This document shows positions 34,756 through 43,295 of a stretch of DNA of 64,000 nt, piece after piece. The stretch is from assembly GCF_048820915.1 (NCBI RefSeq), contig NZ_JBMERR010000004.1, positions 157,182 through 221,181 on the forward strand, written 5' to 3'. The stretch is from Cribrihabitans_A pelagius. GTDB taxonomy: Bacteria > Pseudomonadota > Alphaproteobacteria > Rhodobacterales > Rhodobacteraceae. Both the position numbers and the translations under genes were made by a program. Numbering within the stretch: position 1 is the stretch's first letter; each line of letters starts with the position of its first letter. The notes under the pieces are model-generated. The model was not told where the DNA came from. It saw nothing but the letters and a program-made list of their open reading frames with translations, and did no database searches.

Positions 34756-36693
34756 ATGCAGCAAAAGGATCAGGGCAAATACCCGCCGCTCCGGCCGCCG
34801 GATCCCGGCGGAGTGAGCAGGGCCGGCCGCGCCCGCAGCAGCCCCGGCGCCGGTGCGGGTGCCGGCGGCAGCGCCGCCGCAGTCCGGGCGCTGGTGCTGC
34901 GCCAGCATCAAACGGCAGCCGCGGGCCGGGGCCCGGCCGCCGAAAGCCAGGCCGGCGCCGAACAGCGGCGCGCCGGCCAGTCCCGGCAGAACGGGCTGCG
35001 GCACGCCGATCTCTCCGGCCGGACCCCGCCGCAGCGGCTGCTGGCACGCCGGCCGCCGCAGTTCTGGCTCCGTCACTGCGCCCTGCCCCTTGCTCAGTTT
35101 GGCCCGGCCGTGACCATCGCCACGGCCCGCCCGGACCGCTTTGCGGCGCTGCAGGCCGAGCTCAAGGAGAGTTTCGCCGAAGTGGTGCCGGTGCTGGCCA
35201 GCGAAGCCCAGATCACCGCGCTGCTGACCCGGCAGTTCGGCTCCGGACTGGCGCGGCAGGCCAATTGCCGGGTGCCGCCGCGGCTCAGCTGCCGCAGCCT
35301 GCCCCTGCCGCGCTGGCAGCCCGTGGCGGCGGCAAGCCTGATGCCCGCGCTGCTGGCGGCCTGGCAATTCCCGGCTCTTGTGTTCACCGGGTTTAGCGCC
35401 TTCGCGCTGCTCTCGGTGCTGCTGTTTTCGCTCCTGAAAGCCGCGGGACTCGCCGCCGCCCGGCCGCGCAAGCCGCGCCCCATCGCCCCGCGCGCGCCGG
35501 TCAGAGACGATGCGCTGCCGCTGATCTCGGTCCTGGTGCCGCTCTATGAGGAGGCCCGCATCAGCAAGGCGCTCTTGGCACGGCTCAGGCGGCTCGACTA
35601 TCCGCGCGCGCTACTGGACGTGATCCTGGTGCTGGAGGCGCATGACGCCATCACCCGCGGGGCGCTGGAGGGGGCCGAGCTGCCGTCCTGGGTGCGGGTG
35701 ATCGAGGTGCCGGGCTGCGGCGGGCTGACCACCAAGCCGCGGGCGATGAACTATGCGCTGGATTTCTGCCGCGGCAGCCTCATCGGGGTCTGGGACGCCG
35801 AAGACGCGCCCGAGCCCGGACAGCTGCGCGAGGTGGCGCGCGCCTTTGCAGCGGCGCCGCCGCAGACCGCCTGTTTTCAGGGCGTGCTCGACTATTACAA
35901 CCCGCACGCCAATTGGATCGCGCGCTGTTTCACGCTGGAATATGCAAGCTGGTTCCGCATCGTGCTGCAAGGCATCGCGCGGCTCGGGCTGGTAGTGCCG
36001 CTCGGCGGCACCACAATGTTCATCCGCCGCGCGGTGCTGGAGGATCTCGGCGGCTGGGACGCCCACAACGTGACCGAGGACGCCGACCTTGGCGTGCGGC
36101 TTTGCCGCGCGGGCTACCGCACCGAAATGCTGGCATCCACCACTTACGAGGAAGCCAATTGCCGCCTCTGGCCGTGGATCAAGCAGCGCTCGCGCTGGCT
36201 GAAGGGCTTCATGATCACCTATCTGGTGCACATGCGCGCGCCGGGCCGCCTGCTGGCGGATCTGGGCTGGCGCCGCTTCCTGGGGTTTCAGGCGTTTTTC
36301 CTCGGCACGGTGGGGCAGTTCCTGTTCGCGCCCTTCCTGTGGTCCTTCTGGCTGATCGCGGCCGGGCTGCCGCACCCGAGCGCCGGGCTGCTGCCGCCTG
36401 CCTTCCTGGCGCTGGCGGCGCTGGCGCTTGTCGCCTTCGAGCTTTTGGGCATGGCCATTGCGGTCACTGCCGCCTTTGTCTCGGGACGGCCGGGGCTGGC
36501 GCTCTGGGCGCCGGCGCTGCTGTTTTATTTCCCGCTCGGCGCGGTGGCGGTGCTGAAGGCAGCGTACGAGCTGCTGGCCTGCCCCTTCTTCTGGGACAAG
36601 ACCGCGCATGGGCTGCCGCCGCCGGTGAAGCGGCGGCGGCGGCGCTTCAGCGCCGTCCGCGCCCGCCTGCGTCCTGCTTCAGCCGGGTCATGA
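34756..36693 (+). CDS. Membrane GT2 glycosyltransferase with N-terminal MshEN-like domain
   Basis: A 645-residue protein. Residues about 80-170 (RLLARRPPQFWLRHCALPLA, then VTIATARPDRFAALQAEL) resemble the MshEN/GspE-N domain, which binds c-di-GMP in some proteins. The RLGE-type motif is not clear. Two helices (about 198-238) precede a GT2 catalytic domain: ISVLVPLYEEARI, WDAEDAPEPGQL (DxD type), VTEDADLGVRLCRAGYRTE and the processive KQRSRWLKG motif. C-terminal helices (about 515-615) complete a cellulose-synthase-like architecture like NfrB. The first 70 residues are low complexity. It probably makes a surface polysaccharide. Its 3' end overlaps the GntR gene by 47 bases. Confidence 0.85.
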   Translation: MQQKDQGKYPPLRPPDPGGVSRAGRARSSPGAGAGAGGSAAAVRALVLRQHQTAAAGRGPAAESQAGAEQRRAGQSRQNGLRHADLSGRTPPQRLLARRPPQFWLRHCALPLAQFGPAVTIATARPDRFAALQAELKESFAEVVPVLASEAQITALLTRQFGSGLARQANCRVPPRLSCRSLPLPRWQPVAAASLMPALLAAWQFPALVFTGFSAFALLSVLLFSLLKAAGLAAARPRKPRPIAPRAPVRDDALPLISVLVPLYEEARISKALLARLRRLDYPRALLDVILVLEAHDAITRGALEGAELPSWVRVIEVPGCGGLTTKPRAMNYALDFCRGSLIGVWDAEDAPEPGQLREVARAFAAAPPQTACFQGVLDYYNPHANWIARCFTLEYASWFRIVLQGIARLGLVVPLGGTTMFIRRAVLEDLGGWDAHNVTEDADLGVRLCRAGYRTEMLASTTYEEANCRLWPWIKQRSRWLKGFMITYLVHMRAPGRLLADLGWRRFLGFQAFFLGTVGQFLFAPFLWSFWLIAAGLPHPSAGLLPPAFLALAALALVAFELLGMAIAVTAAFVSGRPGLALWAPALLFYFPLGAVAVLKAAYELLACPFFWDKTAHGLPPPVKRRRRRFSAVRARLRPASAGS

Positions 36694-37297
36694 AGGCAAT
36701 CGAGATATGCTCCTTCAGCGCCTGGCTCGCCGCCTCCTCGTCGCGGCGGGTGATGGCGTCGACGATGCCCTTGTGCTCGGACTGGGCAATCTCGCTGCGC
36801 CCCTCGGCGGCAAGCGAGGTGGTCGCCATCAGCGCCATGGTCCGGTGCACGAGGTCCAGCTGCTGCACCAGGTAGCGGTTGTGCGATGCCAGGTGGATCT
36901 GCTCGTGAAAGCGGCGGTTCGCCTTCGACAGCTCCGCCGGGTTGCCGACCAGCGCATCATCTGCCTCCACCATCTCCTGCAGCACCCGGATCTCCTCCTC
37001 GGTGGCGTGGCGCGCTGCCAGCCGCGCCGCCAGCCCTTCGAGCTCGCGCCGCACCACGTAGAGCTCGGCCATCTGGTTGTGGTCGAGCGAGGCCACGATC
37101 AGCGAGCGCCCGTCGCGCTCCAGCAGCGATTGCGTCTCCAGCCGCTGCAGCGCCTCCCGGATCGGTGTGCGCGAGACCCCGAAGCGCTCTGCCAGGTCGC
37201 TTTCCACCAGCCGGTCGCCCGGTTTGTAGACCCCGGAGTCGATCGCTTCGAGGATCAGGGCATAGGCGTCGGTCTGGCTGTTGCGGCTCTGGTTCAT
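36647..37297 (-). CDS. GntR family regulator (FCD type)
   Basis: A 216-residue transcription factor. The N-terminal winged helix reads YALILEAIDSGVYKPGDRLV, then FGVSRTPIREALQRLETQ. The C-terminal FCD domain has the metal-ligand histidines in RFHEQIHLASHNRYLVQQL and SEHKGIVDAI. The ATG at 37297 is favoured by an AGGA ribosome site five bases upstream. An ATG five codons earlier is possible. It is divergent from the HAD phosphatase gene 156 bases away. Its effector is probably a carboxylate, unknown here. Confidence 0.9.
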   Translation of the reverse strand: MNQSRNSQTDAYALILEAIDSGVYKPGDRLVESDLAERFGVSRTPIREALQRLETQSLLERDGRSLIVASLDHNQMAELYVVRRELEGLAARLAARHATEEEIRVLQEMVEADDALVGNPAELSKANRRFHEQIHLASHNRYLVQQLDLVHRTMALMATTSLAAEGRSEIAQSEHKGIVDAITRRDEEAASQALKEHISIAFMTRLKQDAGGRGRR

Positions 37298-37452
37298 AAA
37301 AGGTCCTGTCATCTTGCGTCTGCCCATCTCTACAGGCTGGTTTCCGCCAATCAAGCCCGCCGGGGCAATTGCGCGCGCTTCGCGCGCCGGAGCCGCGCCG
37401 CGGCCCGTGCTTTGCATTGCCAATCCGCCGCCGCGCCCTTACACCGCTCACC

Positions 37453-38097
37453 ATGGTCAAACAGTCTTTCTCGCATGTCAGCCAATGGGTTTTCGATCTC
37501 GACAACACCCTCTATCCGCCGTCGGCCCGCCTCTTCGACCAGATCGAGGTGAAGATGACGGCTTACGTGATGGAGGCGCTGGCGGTGGACCGGGTTGAGG
37601 CCGACCGGCTGCGCGGCCATTACTGGCGCGAGCATGGCACCACCCTGGCCGGGCTGATGCGCGAGCACGGGCTGGACCCGGTGCCCTACATGGAGGCGGT
37701 GCACGACATCACCCTCGACCACCTGGAAGCGGATCTGGCCCTCGCCTCGGGGATCCGCAGCCTGCCGGGCCGGAAGATCGTCTATACCAACGGCTCCGCC
37801 CCTTACGCGCGCCGGGTACTGAAGGCGCGCGGGCTGGAGGGGCTGTTCGACGGCATCTTCGGGGTGGAACACGCGGATTACCACCCCAAGCCCGAGCGGC
37901 GCGCCTTTGACCGGGTGTTTGCGCAGGCCGGGATCACCCCGGGCAAGGCCGCGATGTTCGAGGATGACCCGCGCAACCTCGCCGCCCCGCATGCAATGGG
38001 GATGCGCACGGTGCACGTGGCGCCGGAACCGTTCGAGGCGCCGCACATCCACCATCATTCCGACGATCTGGCGGGTTTTCTGGCCAAGATCATCTGA
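37453..38097 (+). CDS. HAD hydrolase, pyrimidine 5'-nucleotidase type
   Basis: A 214-residue HAD phosphatase. Motif I is VFDLDNTLYPP, motif II is VYTNGSAPYA, and the motif III/IV region is HPKPERRAFDRV and MFEDDPRNL. The LDNTLYP form matches the yeast SDT1/PHM8-like pyrimidine 5'-nucleotidases common in alphaproteobacteria. The ATG at 37453 places motif I at residue 14, as expected. The frame is open upstream without homology. Confidence 0.9.
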   Translation: MVKQSFSHVSQWVFDLDNTLYPPSARLFDQIEVKMTAYVMEALAVDRVEADRLRGHYWREHGTTLAGLMREHGLDPVPYMEAVHDITLDHLEADLALASGIRSLPGRKIVYTNGSAPYARRVLKARGLEGLFDGIFGVEHADYHPKPERRAFDRVFAQAGITPGKAAMFEDDPRNLAAPHAMGMRTVHVAPEPFEAPHIHHHSDDLAGFLAKII

Positions 38098-38226
38098 GGC
38101 CAGAGGCTCCGCGGCGGCGGGTGTCTGCCGCTTGCGCAGCCCGCCTGTGCCGCTGCGGCGAAATGCGCCTTTTGGCGGCATCTCAGACTGCCTATATGCC
38201 CCGCGACAGCAACCGTGGAGCCTTCT

Positions 38227-38475
38227 ATGCCTGCCTATACCCTGCCCCGGCGCCTGAGCCCGGCCCAGCGCTTCCTGTTTTCGGTGCCGCTTCTGGGACG
38301 GATGTCCAAGGAGATCGCTTACGGCCCGCGCGAGAACGCCTACTATGCGCTGGCAACCGGCCTGAGCCTCTGGGCCAGCGCGGTGATGCTGTTCGGCCTG
38401 CCGGCGCTTTACCTGCCTGCACTGGCTCTGGTGCCGGTGATTTTCGCGCTGCTGATCACCATCACCCGGGGCTGA
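38227..38475 (+). CDS. Small conserved membrane protein
   Basis: An 82-residue protein with a basic N-terminus (PAYTLPRRLSPAQRFLFSVP), an amphipathic middle containing the motif LGRMSKEIAYGPRENAYYAL, and two hydrophobic segments (about 42-60 and 60-79). I know of no assigned function. The coding pattern is clean, and it lies between the HAD and UbiH-like genes on the same strand. Confidence 0.7.
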   Translation: MPAYTLPRRLSPAQRFLFSVPLLGRMSKEIAYGPRENAYYALATGLSLWASAVMLFGLPALYLPALALVPVIFALLITITRG

Positions 38476-38566
38476 TCCGCCCCCAAGCGCGCAGCGCGGC
38501 AGGTTGCCGCTTGTCATTGCCGGGGCTGCGGGCCTATCTCATGACCCGGAACGAAAGGGCAGAGAC

Positions 38567-39763
38567 ATGGCCGAAAGCTGCGACATCTTCATTTCCGGCG
38601 GCGGTATCGCGGGGCTGACCGCAGCCGCCGCCTTTGCTTCCGCGGGCTTTCGCGTGATCTGCGCCGACCCGGCGGCGCCGGTGACCGCGCGCGATGCCGA
38701 GGGCGCCGACCTGCGCACCACAGCCGTGCTGCAACCGGCCCGCGCGCTCTTGGAGCGCTGCGGGCTCTGGACGCGGCTGGCGCCTCATGCCGCGCCCCTG
38801 CAGGTGATGCGCATCGGCGATGCCGGCGGTGCGGTGCCGGAGCTGCGGGTGGTGAAGGATTTCAACGCCGCCGACATCTCCGGCCAGCCCTTCGGGTGGA
38901 ATCTGCCAAATTGGCTGCTCAGGCGGGAGTTGCTGGCACGGCTTGAGGAGCTGCCCAATGCCGGTCTGCGGCTGGGCACCGCCGCCACCGGGCTGTTCAC
39001 GCGCACCGGGGATGCACGGGTGTCCTTGAGCGATGGCGCCCGGGTGCAAGCGCGGCTGGTGGTGGCCTGCGACGGGCGCAACTCGCCGATGCGCGAGGCC
39101 GCGGGCATCCCGGTAAGGACCACGCGCTACGGTCAGAAGGCGCTGGCCTTTGCGGTGACCCACCCGGTGCCGCACGAAAATGTCTCAACCGAGATTCACC
39201 GCACCGGCGGACCCTTCACGCTGGTGCCGCTGCCCGATCACGAGGGGCACCCCTCCTCCGCGATTGTCTGGATGGAGCGCAATGCCCGCGCCGAGACGCT
39301 GCTGGAGATGCCGGTGGAGGATTTCGAGGCCGCGATGACCCGGCGCAGCTGCGGTGTGCTGGGGGAATTGAAGCTGGCCTCGCGCCGCACTATCTGGCCG
39401 ATCATCAGCCAGTCGGCGGCGCGCCTCAATGGCGAGCGGCTGGCGCTGATGGCGGAAGCCGCCCATGTGGTGCCGCCGATCGGAGCGCAGGGACTCAATA
39501 TGTCGCTGAGCGATCTGCGCTGCCTCTTGGAGCTGGCCGAAGCCCGCCCCGAAGGTCTCGGCGATGCGCAGATGCTGGAGGCCTACCACCGCGCCCGCCA
39601 CCGCGACATCCTGATGCGGGTGAAGGGCATCGACCTTCTGAACCGCACCTCGATGCTGGCCCCGCGGCCCCTGCGCGACCTGCGCGCCTGCGGGCTCAAT
39701 GCGCTCTATTCGCTGGCACCGGTGCGAAAGTCGCTGATGCAGATGGGGCTGGGGGTGAAGTAA
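38567..39763 (+). CDS. UbiH/UbiF/COQ6-family FAD monooxygenase
   Basis: A 398-residue aromatic-ring hydroxylase, probably of ubiquinone synthesis. It has the FAD fold ISGGGIAGLTAAAAFASAG, DLRTTAVLQPARALLERCGLW, the VACDGRNSPMREAAGI motif, and a C-terminal AEAAHVVPPIGAQGLNMSLSD segment. In most relatives the last reads GDAAH; here AE replaces GD. The ATG at 38567 has AAAGGGCAGAG upstream and gives the standard N-terminus. It converges on the aminotransferase gene across a shared terminator region. Confidence 0.88.
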   Translation: MAESCDIFISGGGIAGLTAAAAFASAGFRVICADPAAPVTARDAEGADLRTTAVLQPARALLERCGLWTRLAPHAAPLQVMRIGDAGGAVPELRVVKDFNAADISGQPFGWNLPNWLLRRELLARLEELPNAGLRLGTAATGLFTRTGDARVSLSDGARVQARLVVACDGRNSPMREAAGIPVRTTRYGQKALAFAVTHPVPHENVSTEIHRTGGPFTLVPLPDHEGHPSSAIVWMERNARAETLLEMPVEDFEAAMTRRSCGVLGELKLASRRTIWPIISQSAARLNGERLALMAEAAHVVPPIGAQGLNMSLSDLRCLLELAEARPEGLGDAQMLEAYHRARHRDILMRVKGIDLLNRTSMLAPRPLRDLRACGLNALYSLAPVRKSLMQMGLGVK

Positions 39764-39831
39764 GGAAAACCGGCTTTCCTGTGCAGGAAAGCCGGTGCCT
39801 CCGGCGGGGGTATTTATGGTCAGAAAGTAGC
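39764..39831 (-). terminator. Terminator hairpin with attached Roseobacter-type repeat
   Basis: ACCGGCTTTCCT (39769-39780), loop GTGC, AGGAAAGCCGGT (39785-39796): a 12-bp perfect stem. On the minus strand it is followed by TTTTCC, so it terminates the aminotransferase gene. Next to it lie GCCTCCGGCGGGGGTATTT (39797-39815) and GGTCAGAAAGTAGC, a repeat also found at 51223-51258. It may serve the convergent UbiH gene too. Confidence 0.75.
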
Positions 39832-39850
39832 CCCGCCCGTTCTGGGAAGG

Positions 39851-40975
39851 TCAGAGCACCTTGTCGGCGGCGGCCTTGAGGCGGGCCAGCGTGGCGTCCA
39901 CGTCGTAGAGTTTGTCGAGACCGAAGAGACCGAGGCGGAAGGTGCGGAAATCGGCCGGCTCGCCGCATTGCAGCGGCACGCCCGCAGCGATCTGCAGGCC
40001 TTCGGCGGCGAATTTGCTGCCGTTCTGCACATCGGGATCGCTGGTATAGCTCACCACCACGCCCGGCGCGCCGAAGCCGTCGGCGGCGACCGAGGTGACG
40101 CCCTTGTTCTTCAGCATCTCGCGCACGCCGTTGCCGAGCTTCCACTGCGCCTCACGCAGGCGTTCGAAGCCGTATTCGCGGGTTTCCAGCATAGTGTCGC
40201 GGAAGGCCCGCAGCGCGTCCGTGGGCAAGGTGGCGTGATAGGCGTGGCCGCCGTCCTCGTAGGCCTGCATGATCGCGCGCCATTGCTTGAGGTTGAGGGC
40301 AAAGCTGTCGGAGGCGGTTTCGTCCAGGCGTTTCACCGCGCGCCCGGAGAGCATCACGAGGCCTGCCGAGGGGGTGGCGCTCCAGCCCTTTTGCGGCGCC
40401 GAGATCAGCACATCGACGCCGGTCGCTGCCATGTCGATCCAGGCGCAGCCGGAGGCGATGCAGTCGAGCACCATCAGCGCGCCCGCCTCGTGCGCGGCCG
40501 CGGCCATGGCGGTGACATAATCGTCGGGCAGGATGACGCCCGCGGCGGTTTCCACATGCGGGGCAAAGACAATATCGGGCTTCTGCTCCTTGATGGCAGC
40601 CACCACGTCTTCGATCGGCGCAGGGGCGAAGGGGGCCGGGCTGCCGTTGCCAGTCTGGCGCGCCTTCATCACGGTGGAGGACGATGTGAGCCCGCCTGCC
40701 TCGAAAATCTGGCTCCAGCGGTAGGAGAACCAGCCGTTGCGCACCACCAGGGCCGATTTGCCGCGGGCGAACTGGCGCGCCACCGCCTCCATCGCGTAGG
40801 TGCCGCCGCCGGGCACCAGCGCCACGGCTTGCGCCGTATAGACCTCCTTCAGCATCGTGTTGATGTCGAGCATCACCGCCTGGAAGGCCTTCGACATGTG
40901 GTTGAGCGAGCGGTCGGTGAAAACCACCGAGAATTCTTCCAGACCTTCCGGGTCCACGGTGTCCAGCAATGCCAT
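39851..40975 (-). CDS. Class V aminotransferase (alanine/serine-glyoxylate type)
   Basis: A 374-residue PLP enzyme. The PLP lysine lies in SAPQKGWSATPSAGLVML, preceded by VLDCIASGCAWIDM (the Asp that contacts the pyridine nitrogen). The N-terminal LVPGGGTYAMEAVARQF is the phosphate-binding region of AGXT-like enzymes. It probably transfers an amino group from alanine or serine to glyoxylate or a similar keto acid; the exact substrate is open. AAAGGAGG lies upstream of the start. Two AsnC/Lrp regulators lie directly upstream on the same strand and may control it. Confidence 0.87.
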   Translation of the reverse strand: MALLDTVDPEGLEEFSVVFTDRSLNHMSKAFQAVMLDINTMLKEVYTAQAVALVPGGGTYAMEAVARQFARGKSALVVRNGWFSYRWSQIFEAGGLTSSSTVMKARQTGNGSPAPFAPAPIEDVVAAIKEQKPDIVFAPHVETAAGVILPDDYVTAMAAAAHEAGALMVLDCIASGCAWIDMAATGVDVLISAPQKGWSATPSAGLVMLSGRAVKRLDETASDSFALNLKQWRAIMQAYEDGGHAYHATLPTDALRAFRDTMLETREYGFERLREAQWKLGNGVREMLKNKGVTSVAADGFGAPGVVVSYTSDPDVQNGSKFAAEGLQIAAGVPLQCGEPADFRTFRLGLFGLDKLYDVDATLARLKAAADKVL

Positions 40976-41130
40976 TGCGGCCTCCTTTGTCCTGTCTTTT
41001 GGCGGCCGCTGCAGGGACGGCCGGGCGTTCGCCGCGATATTGGCGGAGCCGAGCGGAAAAGACAGCCCCGGAACGGCAGAAAATATCCGGTTTTACGCCA
41101 GAGGGCTGCGCCCTGGACCGCTTGGGGACC

Positions 41131-41589
41131 TTAGCCCAGCGGGCCGGGGCGGCGCTCTTCGCTGAGGAGCACGTTGGCCTCCACGTTGCCGGCACCGGGC
41201 AGCGTCATGATGCGGCGGCGCAGGACGCGTTCGAAATCGGAGATGTCGCGGGCTGTCACCCGCAGGCGGTAATCATACATGCCGAGCACATGCTCCACCG
41301 TCTGCACCTCCGGGATGGCGGAGACGGCGCGCTCGAAATCCTCGAGACTGACGCGGCCCTTGGCGGCCAGCTTCACCCCGAGGAAGACGGTGACGCCAAA
41401 GCCCAGCTTCTCCTTGTCGAGATCCAGCTTGCGGCCCGCGATGATACCTGCGTCCTGCAAACGGCGGATTCGGCGCCAGGCGGCGGGCTGGCTGAGCCCG
41501 AGGGCGCGGCCCAAAGCGCCCGCGGATCGGGTGGCATCCTGCGCCAGCGCTTTCAGCAGCGCGAAATCGAGGGCGTCGAGCTGGGTCAT
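41131..41589 (-). CDS. Lrp/AsnC family regulator
   Basis: A 152-residue feast/famine regulator. The N-terminal helix-turn-helix is LDALDFALLKALAQDATRSA, then GLSQPAAWRRIRRLQDAGII. The C-terminal RAM domain has VEHVLGMYDYRLRVTARDI. Its start overlaps the stop of a second Lrp/AsnC gene by four bases, so the pair is probably co-translated and may form hetero-oligomers. The target is unknown; neighbours include an aminotransferase and ilvC. Confidence 0.92.
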   Translation of the reverse strand: MTQLDALDFALLKALAQDATRSAGALGRALGLSQPAAWRRIRRLQDAGIIAGRKLDLDKEKLGFGVTVFLGVKLAAKGRVSLEDFERAVSAIPEVQTVEHVLGMYDYRLRVTARDISDFERVLRRRIMTLPGAGNVEANVLLSEERRPGPLG

Positions 41590-42041
41590 AGCGGCAGCGC
41601 CTCGTCCGACTTGATGCGGGCGACATGCATCAAGGCCTCGATATCCGAGATATGCGGCAGGGTCAGGATGCGGGCGCGGTAGATGTCCTGGTAGTGCGGC
41701 ATGTCGCGCGCGATCACCGACAGGCGCACGTCGACCTGGCCGAGGAAGGTCTGGATCTCCAGCACCTCGGGGATCTCGCGGGCGGCGGCGATGAATTCGT
41801 CGAAGGCGCGCGGGTTGGTCTTGTCGAGCGTCACCCGGAGCGAAACCTCGACCTCGTAGCCAAGCGCGCGCCAGTTGATCACCGCGCGCTGGCCCAGGAT
41901 CACGCCGGTGTCGCGCAGCTTCTCCAGCCGCCGGGCCAGACGGGACGCGGTCAGGCCGAGCCGGTCGGCCAGGTCCGGAATCGATTGCGCCGGGTCGCCC
42001 TGGAGGTGGCGCAGAATGCGCCTATCGAGGTCATCGAGCAT
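41586..42041 (-). CDS. Lrp/AsnC family regulator
   Basis: A 151-residue Lrp/AsnC protein with helix-turn-helix LDDLDRRILRHLQGDPAQSI, then RLGLTASRLARRLEKLRDTG, and the RAM domain (VLEIQTFLGQVDVRLSVIAR). The ATG at 42041 gives the standard start; the longer frame to 42119 adds unrelated residues. It is divergent from ilvC with 132 bases between starts, a classic arrangement for control of branched-chain amino-acid synthesis by an Lrp relative. Confidence 0.92.
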   Translation of the reverse strand: MLDDLDRRILRHLQGDPAQSIPDLADRLGLTASRLARRLEKLRDTGVILGQRAVINWRALGYEVEVSLRVTLDKTNPRAFDEFIAAAREIPEVLEIQTFLGQVDVRLSVIARDMPHYQDIYRARILTLPHISDIEALMHVARIKSDEALPL

Positions 42042-42089
42042 GAATACACCGATATCATAGCAAAGTACGAATGAACAAGGCAAACTTTG

Positions 42090-42101
42090 GCGAAATTTCG
42101 C
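42090..42101. promoter_or_regulatory. Palindrome between lrp-like and ilvC genes
   Basis: GCGAAATTTCGC is a perfect 12-bp palindrome with an AT-rich centre, 49 bases from the regulator start and 73 bases before ilvC. Lrp/AsnC operators often have an AAATT or AWATT core, so this is a candidate operator. Confidence 0.45.
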
Positions 42102-42173
42102 GCGCAACTCCCGTCCCATTTACCGCCCCTTTGCCTATGATGTCGTCAAACACCAAACGAAAGGACGTGGATC

Positions 42174-43196
42174 ATGCGCGTTTATTACGACCGCGATTGC
42201 GATGTGAACCTGATCAAGGACAAGAAAGTGGCGATCCTGGGCTACGGCTCCCAGGGCCATGCCCACGCGCTGAACCTGCGCGACTCGGGCGCCAAGAATC
42301 TTGTCGTGGCGCTGCGCGAAGGCTCCGCATCGGCCAAGAAAGCCGAAGGCGAAGGCCTGAAGGTGATGGGCATCGCCGAAGCCGCGGCCTGGTGCGACGT
42401 GATCATGTTCACCATGCCCGACGAGCTGCAGGCCGAGACCTACAAGAAATACGTCCACGACAACATCAAGCCCGGCTCGGCCATCGCATTCGCGCACGGT
42501 CTGAACGTGCATTTCGGCCTGATCGAGCCGAAGGAAGGCGTTGACGTCATCATGATGGCGCCGAAGGGGCCGGGCCACACTGTGCGCGGCGAATACACCA
42601 AAGGCGGCGGCGTGCCCTGCCTGGTGGCGGTGCACAACGACGCCTCCGGCAAGGCGCTGGAAACCGCGCTGTCCTATTGCTCCGCGATCGGCGGCGGCCG
42701 CTCCGGCATCATCGAGACCAACTTCCGCGAGGAATGCGAAACCGACCTGTTCGGCGAGCAGGCGGTGCTTTGCGGCGGCCTGGTCGAGCTGATCCGCTGC
42801 GGCTTCGAGACCCTGGTGGAAGCCGGCTACGCCCCCGAGATGGCCTATTTCGAGTGCCTGCACGAGGTGAAGCTGATCGTCGACCTGATCTATGAAGGCG
42901 GTATCGCCAACATGGACTACTCGATCTCCAACACCGCGGAATACGGCCAGTACGTGACCGGCCCCCGCATCCTGAAGTACGACGAAACCAAGGCCCGCAT
43001 GAAGGCGGTTCTGGAAGACATCCAGCAGGGCAAGTTCGTGCGTGACTTCATGCTGGAGAACGCCGTTGGCCAGCCCACCATCAAGGCGTCGCGCCGCGCC
43101 AACGACGAGCACGCCATCGAGGCAACCGGCGTCAAGCTGCGCGCCATGATGCCCTGGATCTCGGCCGGCAAGATGGTCGACAAAGAGAAGAACTAA
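42174..43196 (+). CDS. ilvC: Ketol-acid reductoisomerase
   Basis: A 340-residue class I enzyme of valine, leucine and isoleucine synthesis. The Rossmann motif is GYGSQGHAHALNLRDSG. The metal-binding residues lie in ETDLFGEQAVLCGG (D and E) and YFECLHEVKLIVDLIYEGG. The start has AAGGAC upstream, and the length is exact for the short class. A terminator follows. Regulation by the divergent Lrp pair is likely. Confidence 0.97.
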   Translation: MRVYYDRDCDVNLIKDKKVAILGYGSQGHAHALNLRDSGAKNLVVALREGSASAKKAEGEGLKVMGIAEAAAWCDVIMFTMPDELQAETYKKYVHDNIKPGSAIAFAHGLNVHFGLIEPKEGVDVIMMAPKGPGHTVRGEYTKGGGVPCLVAVHNDASGKALETALSYCSAIGGGRSGIIETNFREECETDLFGEQAVLCGGLVELIRCGFETLVEAGYAPEMAYFECLHEVKLIVDLIYEGGIANMDYSISNTAEYGQYVTGPRILKYDETKARMKAVLEDIQQGKFVRDFMLENAVGQPTIKASRRANDEHAIEATGVKLRAMMPWISAGKMVDKEKN

Positions 43197-43234
43197 GGCG
43201 CCCGCGGGACTTGTCCGCAGCCTTCTTCCTCTGC

Positions 43235-43264
43235 AGGGCGCTCCGCTTCGGGGCGCCCTTTTTC
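43235..43264 (+). terminator. Rho-independent terminator of ilvC
   Basis: AGGGCGC (43235-43241), loop region, GCGCCCT (43253-43259), then TTTTTC. It lies 38 bases after the ilvC stop. Confidence 0.88.
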
Positions 43265-43295
43265 ATTGGTGTTTTTTCAAACAGGATGTTTTGCC

